Source: Muscardinus avellanarius
Lineage: Eukaryota; Chordata; Mammalia; Rodentia; Gliridae
Assembly (NCBI GenBank): GCA_963383645.1
Contig: OY726571.1
Location: 24,182,116-24,246,115, forward strand
Reading direction: 5' to 3'
Length of the DNA: 64,000 nt
Part shown: one piece after another, positions 45,045 through 55,949 of the stretch
Layout: every line of letters begins with the position of its first letter
Position numbering within the stretch: position 1 is the first letter of the stretch
Notes under the pieces: model-generated
Database searches by the model: none
What the model was told of the DNA's origin: nothing
What the model saw: only the letters and a program-made list of their open reading frames with translations
Position numbers and translations under genes: made by a program

Positions 45045-45595
45045 ATGATAAAACTACAACAATTCTAAAGGGAAATGAAAGAGATTACAGATGAAGTTAA
45101 AAAAAAAAAAAGAATTTCCCAACTGGGTAGATACCAAAATGTCAAATATTGGTTCTTCCTTTATCAAGCTAACATATAAATTTATTATTTTCCAATCTAG
45201 CTGACAAAAATTCCCCAACTTCACGTTATATAACAAATCTATTAAAGTTAATTAGAAAATTATGCAAAAGGAGCATTAGAGCAAACTTTCTTATCTAAGG
45301 AAGCAGAACACCAACTTCACAAATGCCAACCAGACACACGGAAGCCCCCAGGAATTGCCACTGCGCCTTTAGTCCCAACATCCTTCAAGTCACAGTTCCT
45401 ACTCTGCTTACAAAGCAATTCAGAATTCTACTTGTTTCCATCCCTATGGCCCCAACTTTAAATCATGCCACTTGGTTCAGAAGACAGATTTTCATTGGTA
45501 TCTTGTGACTTTTTCCCACATTTTTAATAATATCTATAAATAATCAAATCACATCATGTTACTTCCCTGTTAAAAATTTTACATAGATGAAACAC
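45045..45595. other. No recognised feature
   Basis: Poly-A at 45099-45111; otherwise unique-looking. Confidence 0.4.
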
Positions 45596-45599
45596 GTCT

Positions 45600-45840
45600 T
45601 TAGACTACAGTGTTTGATATGACTTACATCACACTTGGCACTTAGTATATGGTGGTGGAATTGATAAAGTCCTACATGATGTTGATTCAGCCTGTCTCTC
45701 TAACTTCTCTTTGCTACTTTAACTCAAAAATTTTCCCTTTTCACACAGAATGTTTTTCATTTCTTCAAGTCTTTCATTTCAGAGTCTTTGCTGTTGCACC
45801 TCTCTTTGTACCTCTTCTTTTCTTTTTGTTTAAACTTTGA
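45600..45840 (+). repeat. Possible L2 LINE fragment
   Basis: Pyrimidine-rich phrases such as 'ttcacacagaatgtttttc' and 'gtctttgctgttgcacctc' resemble the recalled L2 3' region. Low certainty. Confidence 0.35.
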
Positions 45841-46084
45841 GTTCAATCTTAGAAGTTTCTCGCATTGAGGGGCTTATTCTTGAGTCCCTAAGAGGGTTCT
45901 GTGTCTCGCTTAGTATTCTCTGGTCTTCCCAGATCACTGCATTTAGTACATAATCAACTTGTTATTTTGTCCAAAACATAAAAACTTCACTTGGCTATAT
46001 ACGATCTAGAAGAAAAATAACTTGCTATTTTTATCATGAAGAATCTCGGTTTTTAATATTTAGTCTGTGAATAATGGAAATTTA

Positions 46085-46170
46085 TTCTCTGTTGATCAAA
46101 GAGTCCAGGGGTTATATCCAGGTTTGCGTAGTGACCATGGACAAATCATTCATCTTTCTAAGCTGGGCGC
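46085..46170 (+). repeat. Possible MIR core fragment
   Basis: 'gtgaccatggacaaatcatt' followed by 'catctttctaagc' matches the MIR core phrase for 'tgaccttgggcaagtcactt'. Short. Confidence 0.45.
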
Positions 46171-46531
46171 TGCCAAGATGTCTTTATTACTGCCCTTTTG
46201 TCAAATTGTTCCATTGAGATGTTTGCTGAATCCTCTGCGTTCCCCATTTGAAGCTTTCTTTATATTTGCTTGATCATAGCCCTCTGACTTTGGCTCACTT
46301 CTGCACATAAAAGATATTCTTTATCCAGTCATCCCAAGAAAACCTGTGGATGAAAACAAAGTCCTCTCTCCTTATCCCTCATTCTTCCTTCTGAGACAGG
46401 TGGCTCTGGGTGGGGTGGTGGTGAGAAAAACTGCAGAATTTATCTTAAATATTCATATCAGACTCTTCCCTCTCTTCTTCCCTTCATTAGAAAATTGTAT
46501 TTCATCTAGGAATTAGAAAGGCCTTGCTATA

Positions 46532-46745
46532 GCTAGGCGTGGTGGCTCACACTTGTAATCCCAGCACTTGGGAGGCTGACTGGAGGATTGCGGTTCATGG
46601 ACAGCCTCAGCTACTTAGTGAGGCCCTCCACAACTCAGTGAGACCCTGTTTCAAAATTGAGAAAAAAAAAACTGGGCAGGGGGTGTAGCTCGGAGGTCAA
46701 ATGCCTCTGGGTTTCATCCTAGACCCACGAAAGAAAGAAAGAGAG

Positions 46746-46812
<67 letters not shown>

Positions 46813-46816
46813 GAAG
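46532..46816 (+). repeat. B1-dID-type SINE with (GA)n tail
   Basis: Body 46532-46727 (long subfamily: 'cagctacttagtgaggccc', 'gggggtgtagctcgg'), tail (GAAA)(GA)n to 46808. 'aaaggccttgctat' before and 'aaagccttgctat' after indicate a target duplication enclosing the whole tract. Confidence 0.93.
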
Positions 46817-46819
46817 GAA

Positions 46820-47325
46820 AGCCTTGCTATTATTCATCAGATAATTCTACATGCCTTGAGTTATCTTGGGACATAAGAATCTTAAATCAAGCCTTGCCTT
46901 CAGTAACTCAAAATTCTATTTTCAACTTTCCCAGAGAGAAAGAATTTAACCTTTTCTAGTTCAGAAAACTTATGTAAGTGGAAAAGCATCACAAAGTGTG
47001 GATAAACTGCCATACTTGGAGTATGGAATGTATTTTTCTGACAAATTTATATTCCACAAAGACTTTAATCTGTGGGGCCAGGACTGTATTTTTTATAATA
47101 TTTAGAAAAATTCTCAGTGTCTGTTAATATCTGGATTATTAAGTGATAGGTGATGGAGAGAAAGGGGAAAAAAAGAGGCAGAAAGCAAGGGGGAAAGAAA
47201 AAAGGACTCAATACCATTAAATATTTTTCTTAAGTAAAGAAACTTTTTGAGTAAAATTGAGGCATTAAATCAAGTGAATAAGCAATAATCCTTAAATATA
47301 AGAATTAAGTCATTTCTTTAAAAGT
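46820..47325. other. No recognised feature
   Basis: Unique-looking, purine-rich at 47155-47205. Confidence 0.4.
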
Positions 47326-47329
47326 CTCC

Positions 47330-47650
47330 AAGGTGAACTGCACCTCTGTTCTGACTTCTCTGACTACCTAATTTCTCTTGCTTGGCATATCCTTTCTCAG
47401 TCATTTAGTATTAGTTTAAATATCACCAATATTGTTGATTTTTCTTCAAATATTCTGGATATTTTACTCATATATTTCTTGATCCTGAAAATTTTCATCT
47501 TGCATTGAAGTTTTTAACATATTTGCATGTCTTATTTCCCTAAATAGTTTTAAAATTCATTAACTACCATTCATATTTCTACCCTGGAACCTTGCATTAT
47601 CTAATTTATTTATTAATAAATATTTGTTAAGTTAAATGTTTATTCCATTT
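47330..47650 (+). repeat. L2 LINE 3' end
   Basis: L2-like order ending in 'taataaatatttgttaagtt', the usual L2 3' terminus wording, with upstream 'tcagtcatttagtattagtt' and 'gcatgtcttatttcc'. Confidence 0.55.
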
Positions 47651-47654
47651 TATC

Positions 47655-48140
47655 ATGATAGGACAGAGATCAAGATTTGTTGAGCAAGACCTTCTAAGTA
47701 TATCTTTCTACATTGGCTGATGTATATCTTTGAGTTAGCTCCATGTCCACCCGAGATGAAGACTAATTTCAGTCCCTCTTATGTGAGAGTTGTTATGTGA
47801 CTAACTTCAGGTCAAGAGTAGATGGCTGAAAGTTTCATGAATGACCCTCATGAAGTGTCCTGACATAGATAACATGCCTTTCTTATGTTTCTTCCTCCTG
47901 TAGGCTGGAATGCAAATGGAATAGAATACAAAGGGTCCTTTTCCAAATGCTGATGTGGTGGCTCAAATACACTAAGTCCATGATAGCAAATGACATTTAT
48001 TTACCTGGGAGAAAAATAAGCTTCTATCTAGTTTAAGCCAATGTAGCTTCAAGTGCTTTTACCTTTCATGGCCCCAACTAAATCTTCACCATAGACATCA
48101 ATATCAAAATAATTTTTTAAACACATTTTCTCTATGGCTA
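47655..48140. other. No recognised feature
   Basis: No repeat or gene named. Confidence 0.4.
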
Positions 48141-48141
48141 T

Positions 48142-48560
48142 TGTTATGGTTTTAAATTGAGTCCTTGAAAAAATCATATGTCAAATTTCTAACCCTCAGG
48201 ACCTCAGAATGTGACCTCATTTTACAATAAGATCAACACAGATGCAATTAGTTAAGATGAGGTCATAGTGCAGCAGGGTGAGCTTCTTATAGAAAGTAGA
48301 AATTTGGACATCGATACATAGTCATGGAGGATGTCATATGAGGATTGGAATTATGCTGTCACAGGCCAAGGAGCTGTCAGAAGCCAACAGAGAGGCCAGG
48401 AGCAGGTCCTTTCATACACCTTCACTTAGTGCCCTTCAACACTCTGATCTCAGATGTCTAAAGTCCAAAACTGTGAGACAATACATTTTTGTTGTTCAAG
48501 CCCCTCTGTTGGTGGTACTTTGTGATGGTGATCCTAGAAAACTCATAAAGCCATTTCTTG
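48142..48560 (+). mobile_element. MLT1-like MaLR LTR
   Basis: Starts 'tgttatggttttaaattgag' and continues 'ctaaccctcaggacctcag', 'aatgtgacctcatttta', 'gttaagatgaggtcat', 'aaggagctgtcagaagcc', 'ccaaaactgtgagac', 'atacatttttgttgttc', 'ggtggtactttgtgatgg'. Full-length solo LTR in plus orientation. Confidence 0.9.
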
Positions 48561-48564
48561 AGTT

Positions 48565-49685
48565 GTTAAAAGATTTAAAATGAAACCAATTTATTCTAGC
48601 ATTATTATGTAAGTGTGTAATGATAAATGATGAACAATATCATTAAAACAGGTACAAGTAAACCAGAATATTTATAGGCAAATTGAACTCATAATACAAT
48701 TTCAATACTTCATTTGACCATTCTCCCCTTAGGAAATGCCCTCCACTCCCTTCACTCCTTAGTATCTCTTAAGTGTGACATTGGTTGCACTACTTGCTTG
48801 TATGGAATAACTAAGTAATAGACAGCAGTTTATTGGAACTATAAGAAATCCGTAGCCCTGTGCATTCTACCAACAAAATAATGCCATCTCAACAACTAAT
48901 ATTTAGATCCAGAAAAAAATATTATAGGGGTACTAAGACGGCAATCAAGCTTACTCAAATATCACTTTCTAATGATTGATTTGTCTTCTATTGCAATAAT
49001 TACGTTGTCAGTAAAATTTAACAATATAGTCAGTATGAGTCATCCAAAAAGATCTCCTGAACACCTCTATGTGTCTAAAAGTTTAGTTTTGAGAAGTAAT
49101 TGTTGTGAGGAGCATTAAATGTGTAATGAATAGTCCAGTGTTTTACTTTCCACATCAGTGTTGTTCCTAAAACCAGAATATAAATTTTAGATTACTTTGA
49201 AATTACTCTACAAAGAAAACAGATTTAATTCCAAGCCAGGTTTCACCTTAAGTATGTTTACATGCATTTTTCTTGCAACTTTGTTAAATATATTTAAACA
49301 AAATTTTGGTATTTATTTTATGCACAGACCAAATTCAATATGTTACCTCATAGTGTACTGCAGAAAGCATTTGCATTTCTTTCCAACTGAGATAATTTAT
49401 GGTATACCTGACAAAACTTTTCCTTGGATTATGCCTGAGGCCATAACTGAACTTTAGTGTAAGCCAGAGAGCTGAATTTATCATTTAAATGCACTACCTT
49501 AGTTTAATGAGGAAACTACTATGTTGATTTTTATATATCATATAATATGTATATATTTTATCCTAAAATGGCAGTTTTATAAAATTAGTATGGAAATAAT
49601 TTGTAAGAAAAATATTTGGGCTAAGGTGTTTGAGGTCCTAAACTCAGTGAATCTCCGATTCTATAAACAAAGGGTTCTTCAGTTT
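48565..49685. other. No recognised feature
   Basis: About 1.1 kb AT-rich, no nameable repeat. An 86-codon frame at 49197-49457 shows no domain. Confidence 0.4.
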
Positions 49686-49689
49686 TTTA

Positions 49690-50045
49690 TATTCTTATTC
49701 TCTGTATTAAGGTTGCTATAAAAATGCCACAAACTAGGTGTCTTAAGGAACAACAACAACAAATATATATATTGCCTCACAATTCTAGAAGATGAAAGAC
49801 TGAAGCCAGGAGTTCCCAGAGCCTCTCTTCCCTCTGAAGGGAAGGGTATGTTCTAGCTTCCACTAGGTCTTTGTATTCACATGATTTTTTTTATGTGTGT
49901 ATGTCTCAAGCTCTGCAACATATTCTCCTTTTTATAAAGACACCAGTCATATTAAATTAGGGCCCACCCTAGTGACCCTTGTTTTCATTTGATTACCCTA
50001 TAAACATCCTTTCTACAAATAAGGTCACACTCTGAGGTTTTAGAT
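49690..50045 (-). mobile_element. MLT1-like MaLR LTR
   Basis: Reverse-strand: 'attaaggttgctataaaa', 'cctcacaattctagaaga', 'cttctgaagg'-type blocks, 'ataaagacaccagtcatatt', 'agggcccaccctagtgac', 'acaaataaggtcacactctg'. An 'aacaacaacaacaaa' microsatellite interrupts it at 49750-49763. Confidence 0.88.
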
Positions 50046-50049
50046 GTTA

Positions 50050-50740
50050 TTCTGAGGTTATTAGATGCTGACATTCAATAAATATTTCTTAATAGCTACA
50101 CAAGTGAATTATCCATGGAGACATAATTGAAGTAAATTCAAATTGAAATCATAAATCTTAAAATAATTATTGCTATCACAGGAAGAAATTGTGTATATGT
50201 ATATGCCTGTGCTCAAGGTCAGGACTGCATGTTAGATGTATCAAAGGGACAAGTCCTTGGATTGTGTAGGAAAAAATTCCGTGGAGGCAGCCAGATTTGG
50301 TTATATTTTTATCCTATATTTTTAAAAACATTACCATTGTTTTCTTCTTGATTGTCAAAAAATTTTATATTGTATGTTGGCAGAATAAATCCAACAGGGG
50401 AAGTCCAATGCATTCATTGTGACTTTAACCCAAACTTGAATCTTATAAGTTGTTTTTCTTCCTATGCACCATGTATATACAATTTATATACATTTGAGTA
50501 TCAACTAGAAATATGAATAAAACTATTTTCAGGTTTTAGTGTGGAATAGTTTGCTTTAAAATAGGAGAACATTTTGGAATCAAAGCATTAGAGAATATAT
50601 ATCTTCATATCTATTTCTCTTAAAATTCTGCCTAACATAGGAAACCCAGGTGTGGGTTGAGGAATGTCTTTTTGTATTGCCTTCATCAACACAGTACTGA
50701 AAATCCCTATTTCATTTTGCTTTGATTTTTAAGACATATA
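50050..50740. other. No recognised feature
   Basis: AT-rich, nothing named. Confidence 0.4.
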
Positions 50741-50754
50741 AAAACTTTATAGTA

Positions 50755-50980
50755 AGCCAGAAGTAGTAACACATGCCTGTAATCCCAGTAGTGGAGAGGA
50801 TGAGATAGGAAAATTGTAGGCTTGTGGCCATTCCTTTGCAACTTAGTGAAATCCTGTTTCAAAATAGAAACTAAAATAGGGCTGGGACTCTAGCTCAGAG
50901 GTAGGATGCCCCAGTTTCAATCCCAAATACCAGAAAGAAGGAAAGAAAATGGCAAAAAGGAGAGAAAGAAAGAAAGGAAA

Positions 50981-51012
<32 letters not shown>

Positions 51013-51014
51013 AG
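50755..51014 (+). repeat. Dimeric SINE with (GAAA)n tail
   Basis: Diverged body 50755-50932 ('aacacatgcctgtaatccc', 'gggctgggactctagctcag') then purine tail ending in (GAAA)n. 'tttatagta' at 50746-50754 and 51015-51023 brackets body plus tail. Confidence 0.9.
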
Positions 51015-51024
51015 TTTATAGTAG

Positions 51025-51515
51025 TGTTTTATCAATCTGCCTACATTTCTTTTACTTACTTATAGATAACAACGTCTTTGGGATAATCTATTTTGCCCAT
51101 TTTCTCTGGTGAAATATCCTTGCAGATATCTTAGGTGAAGATGCAAAGATATGCATATCAAATATTATGCATATCAAAAGAAAGGAAAAATCACATATTT
51201 TAATAGGATAAATAAGAAAGGTATGGTGGAAAAGACAATCATTAATATGAGCTTTCAGATTATCCAAAAGAGGTTGATTATTGAAGCAAGTCAAGAGCAA
51301 ATAAAAATAGTTTAAAAATATTGTTTAATTGTTTTAATAGGAAAATAAACTTTATTTTATAATAGAAGAAGGGATATAAATATGGGCATAGATTTACAAG
51401 CAGAAAAAGACATTTCCCAAATTATTATTTTTGTTAGTTCTTTGAAAGAACAAATCATAGAGAGATTCAGTATGATACAAATATACATGCACATAGCTTT
51501 TATTGTATTTTTATT
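51025..51515. other. No recognised feature
   Basis: AT-rich, nothing named; the 70- and 87-codon frames nearby are partly L1-derived. Confidence 0.4.
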
Positions 51516-51531
51516 AATAAAAGGCTTTTTG

Positions 51532-51969
51532 CAATCCATTCATCTGAGAAATACACACAAAGGAATTCTATTCAGCTATAAAGAAGAACAAAATCATGTC
51601 ATTCACAAGAAGATGGAAAGACCTGGAGAACATTATGTTAAGTGAGATCAGACAAGTACAGAAAGAGAAGGGACATAGGTTTTCTCTAATATGCCCAAAC
51701 TAGGGAGTATTAGGAATACCAGAGGGACTTCAGATAATGCAGGGGAAACCTCAGCAAAGTTTGATTGGAAGGATAGGAGAGGAAGAAAGCTGAAGTTGAT
51801 TAATGGAGGAGCTACATCTGAATACATGTAAAAGTATGAATGTAGAATGGTCAACCTGGACACTCATTGCTGAGGGAGAAGGGGAAGGTGGGGGGGGAGA
51901 GGGCACCACGCACAGTCTGAATGTATGCCATTTTCAATATGATCCACATAAAAATAAAAAATAACATTA
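51532..51969 (+). mobile_element. L1 3' end with short inverted 5' segment
   Basis: Perfect 13-bp duplication 'aaaaggctttttg' at 51519-51531 and 51970-51982. 51532-51546 ('caatccattcatctg') is L1 in minus orientation; from 51547 the L1 runs plus ('ggaattctattcagctata', 'cattatgttaagtgagatc') through the 3' UTR to the A-rich end. Same subfamily as 13638-14097. Only the last ORF2 codons are present. Confidence 0.95.
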
Positions 51970-52221
51970 AAAAGGCTTTTTGGAAAGGCCTGTGGTTACT
52001 GTGTTATTCATTGCAAAAGTGAACATAGCACTGAGGCTTGTTGAGGAGTCATGTGTTAGGGAACAGACTTCAGTATTTGAATTGTTTCAGTCAGCTTGAT
52101 GGCACAGAAAAATGTCGCAAAACAAATTTGGTACAATTTCGTAGTTAATGATAAGATAATGTGGTTTATTCTAAAACTTCTGTACTGAAGTTACATGGAG
52201 GCAAGATAAAATCTATTTATA

Positions 52222-52388
52222 GTCAGGCGTGGTGACGCACGCTTGTAATCCCCAGGCTTGGGAAATGGAGACAGGAGGATAGCACAGGTTCGAACCCAAC
52301 CTTACTGGCTTAAGAGACCCTGTTTCCAAATAAAATATAAAATAGGTCTGGGAGTGTACCCTGGAGGTAGAAGGGTTCCATCCCCATT
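52222..52388 (+). repeat. B1-dID-type SINE, short subfamily
   Basis: 'gtcaggcgtggtgacgcacg', short joint 'cttactggcttaagagaccc', 'gggttccatccccattaaa'. Slightly 3'-shortened; no clear duplication. Confidence 0.93.
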
Positions 52389-52399
52389 AAAATTACATA

Positions 52400-53565
52400 A
52401 ATAAATCCTTAAGTTAAACAACAGGTAAATAGTGCCTCACCCATATTAGTCTGATAACATGATAGTTACTTTCAAATGACTCCTTTTGCCATTACTACAG
52501 TTTTATTTATATTGGTAAGTTATTTGAGTAGCTTTGAGTTGAAGTAATATGTTGACAAGTTAGAAAAATGTAGAAACAAGCAGCTAAACCCAACAAAAGT
52601 CCCATGATCTGTGAATATCTAACTTAAAACAATGGGCAGGACCATTTGCTACTGCAAAAATAATCAACGTGGAATCAGAATATATTCAGATAGCAATTTT
52701 AGTTGTTAGTTTTATTCAGTGAAAAGCAGTACACATTTCCAGAGCTGTAAGTAAGAACTGTCCTTATTAACATTCAGTAACAGTGATCAAATTGTCCATC
52801 AGCAAGCAGAGGATTACTTTTGTGAATTACATGCTTCTTCAGGCTATGTGGTCTTTGCAGAAAACCAAGAGTTAGTGCATGGTAATTGCACTTAGATTGC
52901 ATTCCAAATTTTAACCAAAATATGAGCTTCCAAAATAGCCCCAGTGTCTTCTGTTTCACGCTAGTCTTCCAAGTGCTCTAATCTTGTGCTCCATTTGATT
53001 ATTTTTTCCTGCCTGTTCAGCTTGCCCTAGTTTCCTGAGTCCCACTGAGCCATTCCTCTGCTCTCACTGGGCTGGGATTCTTCATTGCTTAGGTTTCAAC
53101 GGCTACCTCTTCAAAATGGCACCGCCTCCCTTTCTCCACTTTTAAGAAGTCAGTGTTAGTGTTCTTAGAGGTAACTTTTCATTCATTCTAAATTTTATTC
53201 ACCATTTTTCAAAAAGGTTTATGGGCTCCTCAATTTTCAGGGACCTGGTCTAAGTGTGGCTACAAATTACACCCTTCTTTGAAATTCAAAATAGAAATAA
53301 AATGTGTGTCATTTCAGGTTTTCTTCCAACAGAGAAGCATCTCTATCATAAATTCCATTGGTAGAAATGAACAACAGTAGAATACTGACTGGGGACATCA
53401 GAACATAGTTCATTTAAAGCTGTAAATCCACTACCACACAATGTTAATGGATGTGTAGAGGATGTTCAGCATAAATCAGAGATTGTGGCAGAAAACAGAA
53501 TGTCAACTCCTGCATTGCTACACTTTCAACTCTCAGAATTGTGGCACAGTTTTAAAATTATACAT
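52400..53565. other. Repeat-poor region, no gene recognised
   Basis: About 1.2 kb without a nameable repeat; 52960-53160 is the least AT-rich part. A 61-codon minus-strand frame (52774-52959) has no domain. Confidence 0.45.
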
Positions 53566-53567
53566 AC

Positions 53568-53570
<3 letters not shown>

Positions 53571-53604
<34 letters not shown>
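53571..53604. repeat. (TA)n microsatellite
   Basis: 'tacatatatata' passing into a pure (TA) run, followed by poly-T. Confidence 0.95.
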
Positions 53605-53609
<5 letters not shown>

Positions 53610-53611
53610 TT

Positions 53612-54655
53612 TTTCACAGAGTAGAAGTAGACTCTCAAAACTGCACAACACAGCAGCATTAAAATGAAAAAATAAAATCAGGATAACCTGCTAAGTCTTA
53701 ACTAAATCTGGCAGTCTTAAGTACTATGTTTACAGTAGGGATGCCTTTCTACAAACAGAATTGTTTGACCTCTTTCTTGTATTTTTATAATTAGCAAAGA
53801 TAATGAATCAAGCATGACTAATTTTAAATGAGAACAAAATAATGATTAAAATCCAAGTTAATTTTGCCTACAACTTTTGATGTTGGAAATGCACTAATAA
53901 AGCTACTGCAAATTAGACATTGTAAGACAAGATAACAAGCAGAATGAGATTCCTCTCAGTTGCACAATGAAATTTTCAAATCTATTGCCTTTATCTTTTG
54001 CATTCATGAAAACACCTATCACATCAAACATTGTTCCATTTATAAACTACTTTCTAGATGAAACAGGGAGATACAGTGGAACTGTTTGTAACTGTTGACT
54101 GCTCTTTGTAGTTTAACTAGTGTAATACAGGGTAAGTCTGTAATGTTGAGTCACATGTAAAAATTAAATAATATAAAATAATAAATATTAAACACATAAT
54201 ATCTAGTAGGTAACAAACTTTAATAAATCCTGCTGAAGCAGGATGTCTCCTCTTACTAGGTTCTTGTCCAGTGGATTTTGGTGAATGAAGTCCAAGGACC
54301 AGCAAAAGGTATAGAAATATGGAAGTTTAAGTCAAGGAACAAAAGAAGACAAGAAAAGCCCTATCCTACACACATATGAGGGGGGAAGAGTCCTCAAAAA
54401 CTCTTGGGAGGTGGTCTTTTAAACCTTATGAAGGTTCCCCATCTGCTCTTTTATGATTGGCTAGAACTGGATCTTGGAGGACCAATGTTGTTTGCCAAAT
54501 TTCAGTTTTTAATTTGAATTATTATCTGTGGGCTAGTAGGTCTAGATCTCCTGGCATCCACAGATCTCCCACCTTCCTGCTTACCTCCTCCATCTTACAG
54601 AAGGTGATACAGATGGCCTTCTTTTATCTGTCCTGTTTCCAGGTCCTCTGCCTGC
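53612..54655. other. No recognised feature
   Basis: No clear repeat. The 121-codon plus-strand frame 54457-54822 runs into the adjoining LTR and is not supported as a gene. Confidence 0.4.
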
Positions 54656-54689
54656 CTCAGTGTTTCATCTTATCACAGAATCTGCAAGT

Positions 54690-55115
54690 TGATGAGACAA
54701 TATATTTAGTTAGCTTTATTATCACTATGATCAAAATACCTGACAAGACTAAATTTGAGGAGGAAAGATTTATTTGGTTCATGGTTTCAGAGGTTCAGTT
54801 TATTATTAACCAGATCCCATAAAGAAACATCATAGTGGCAGAAGATGACTGAACTCATGACAGATACGAAGCAGAGAAAAACAGGAAGGTACCAGGGACA
54901 GATACTACACCCAAAGGCATACCCCCAGTAACCTACCTTCTCCAACTGTATCCTGCCTACCTACAGTTCCCACCCAGTAAAATTATCCAAATTATTAATC
55001 CATCAATAGACTTATTCACTTATGGGATTAGAGCCCCGATTCAGTGATTTCACCTGTGAATATTTTTGCATTGTAAATATATGAGTTTTTCCTTGGGGCA
55101 TTCTATATCCAAACC
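54690..55115 (-). mobile_element. MaLR-family LTR (MST-like)
   Basis: Plus-strand view: 'atgatcaaaatacctgacaa', 'gaggaaagatttatttggtt', 'catggtttcagaggttcag', 'cataccc..agtaacctacc', 'cagttcccacccagtaa', 'ttaatccatcaatag', 'catgagttttt'-type end and 'atccaaaccataaaa' at the terminus. Nearly complete solo LTR. Confidence 0.88.
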
Positions 55116-55119
55116 ATAA

Positions 55120-55600
55120 AAGACAATTTAGACAATTTGTCTTAATGTTTGGTTACAACCTTAGAGTTTCCCATGAATTTTAAAAACAATTTCATCTCTT
55201 TTTGCTAATAGGAACTAAGCACACGTGCTTTTTAGCAACCTATAAAAGAATGATGAATTTTATGTAAAACTTCAATTTAGTGTGGAATAGTATATATTAT
55301 TTTCAGACGAATATCTTGGTAAATATTTTGTTTGGACACTTGTCATTTCTTCCTGAAGAAATTGTAAAGTATTATTGGTTTCATACTAAATTATACAATA
55401 TAACTGAGCTTTATCCAGGTGGTGGCCATTTGTTACGAACTTATCGTTGTAGAATCTTAACATCTGAGGGTAGTTCTTTAACCATCCTCAAATTGCGAGT
55501 GCCATACACCAAAGGCAAAAATCATAAAAAAGAAAGTCTTTATAATAGTTTGGACTTAAAATGTTTTCCAAGACCTCATAGAGAATACGCAGTCATATTG
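55120..55600. other. No recognised feature
   Basis: Unique-looking. The 113-codon plus-strand frame 55280-55621 has no recognised domain and ends at the LTR boundary. Confidence 0.4.
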
Positions 55601-55605
55601 AAAAT

Positions 55606-55945
55606 AGGGTTTGGTTGCTGAGAAGAGGTCCCTGGAGGTGTGGTCTTAGGGATTTATATACCCTCTCTTCCTCCTGCTCTTTTTCTGGTTTCCGGCCTCA
55701 GTAGTGTGAGAGCAGAGCCATACTCCTCTCCTTCCTTCCTCTCTCTCTCTCTCTCTCTCTTTCTCTTTCTCTTTCTCTTTCTCTTTCTCTTTCTCGTTCT
55801 CTTCCTCCCCTTCCTGCCACCATGCTGTGAGCTACGCAGACTCATCCTGAAATGGACTGAACCCGAAAATCTCCAGAACTGTGAGCAAATAAATATTCCT
55901 TCTTCTAAGTTGTGTGGTCAGTTGTTGTGGATTGACACAGTTAGG
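55606..55945 (+). mobile_element. MaLR-like LTR with expanded CT tract
   Basis: Third plus-strand copy of the family at 10760 and 22742: 'ggtttggttgctgagaagag', 'gtgagagcagagcc', 'tgccaccatgctgtgagct', 'aaaatctccagaactgtgag', 'caaataaatattccttc', 'ttgtgtggtcag'. Its internal pyrimidine block has expanded to (CT)n(TTTCTC)n at 55737-55800. Confidence 0.85.
55737..55800 (+). repeat. (CT)n(CTTTCT)n microsatellite
   Basis: Pure pyrimidine tract inside the LTR; about 60 bases. The arginine/lysine-rich minus-strand frame over it is an artefact. Confidence 0.95.
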
Positions 55946-55949
55946 ATGC

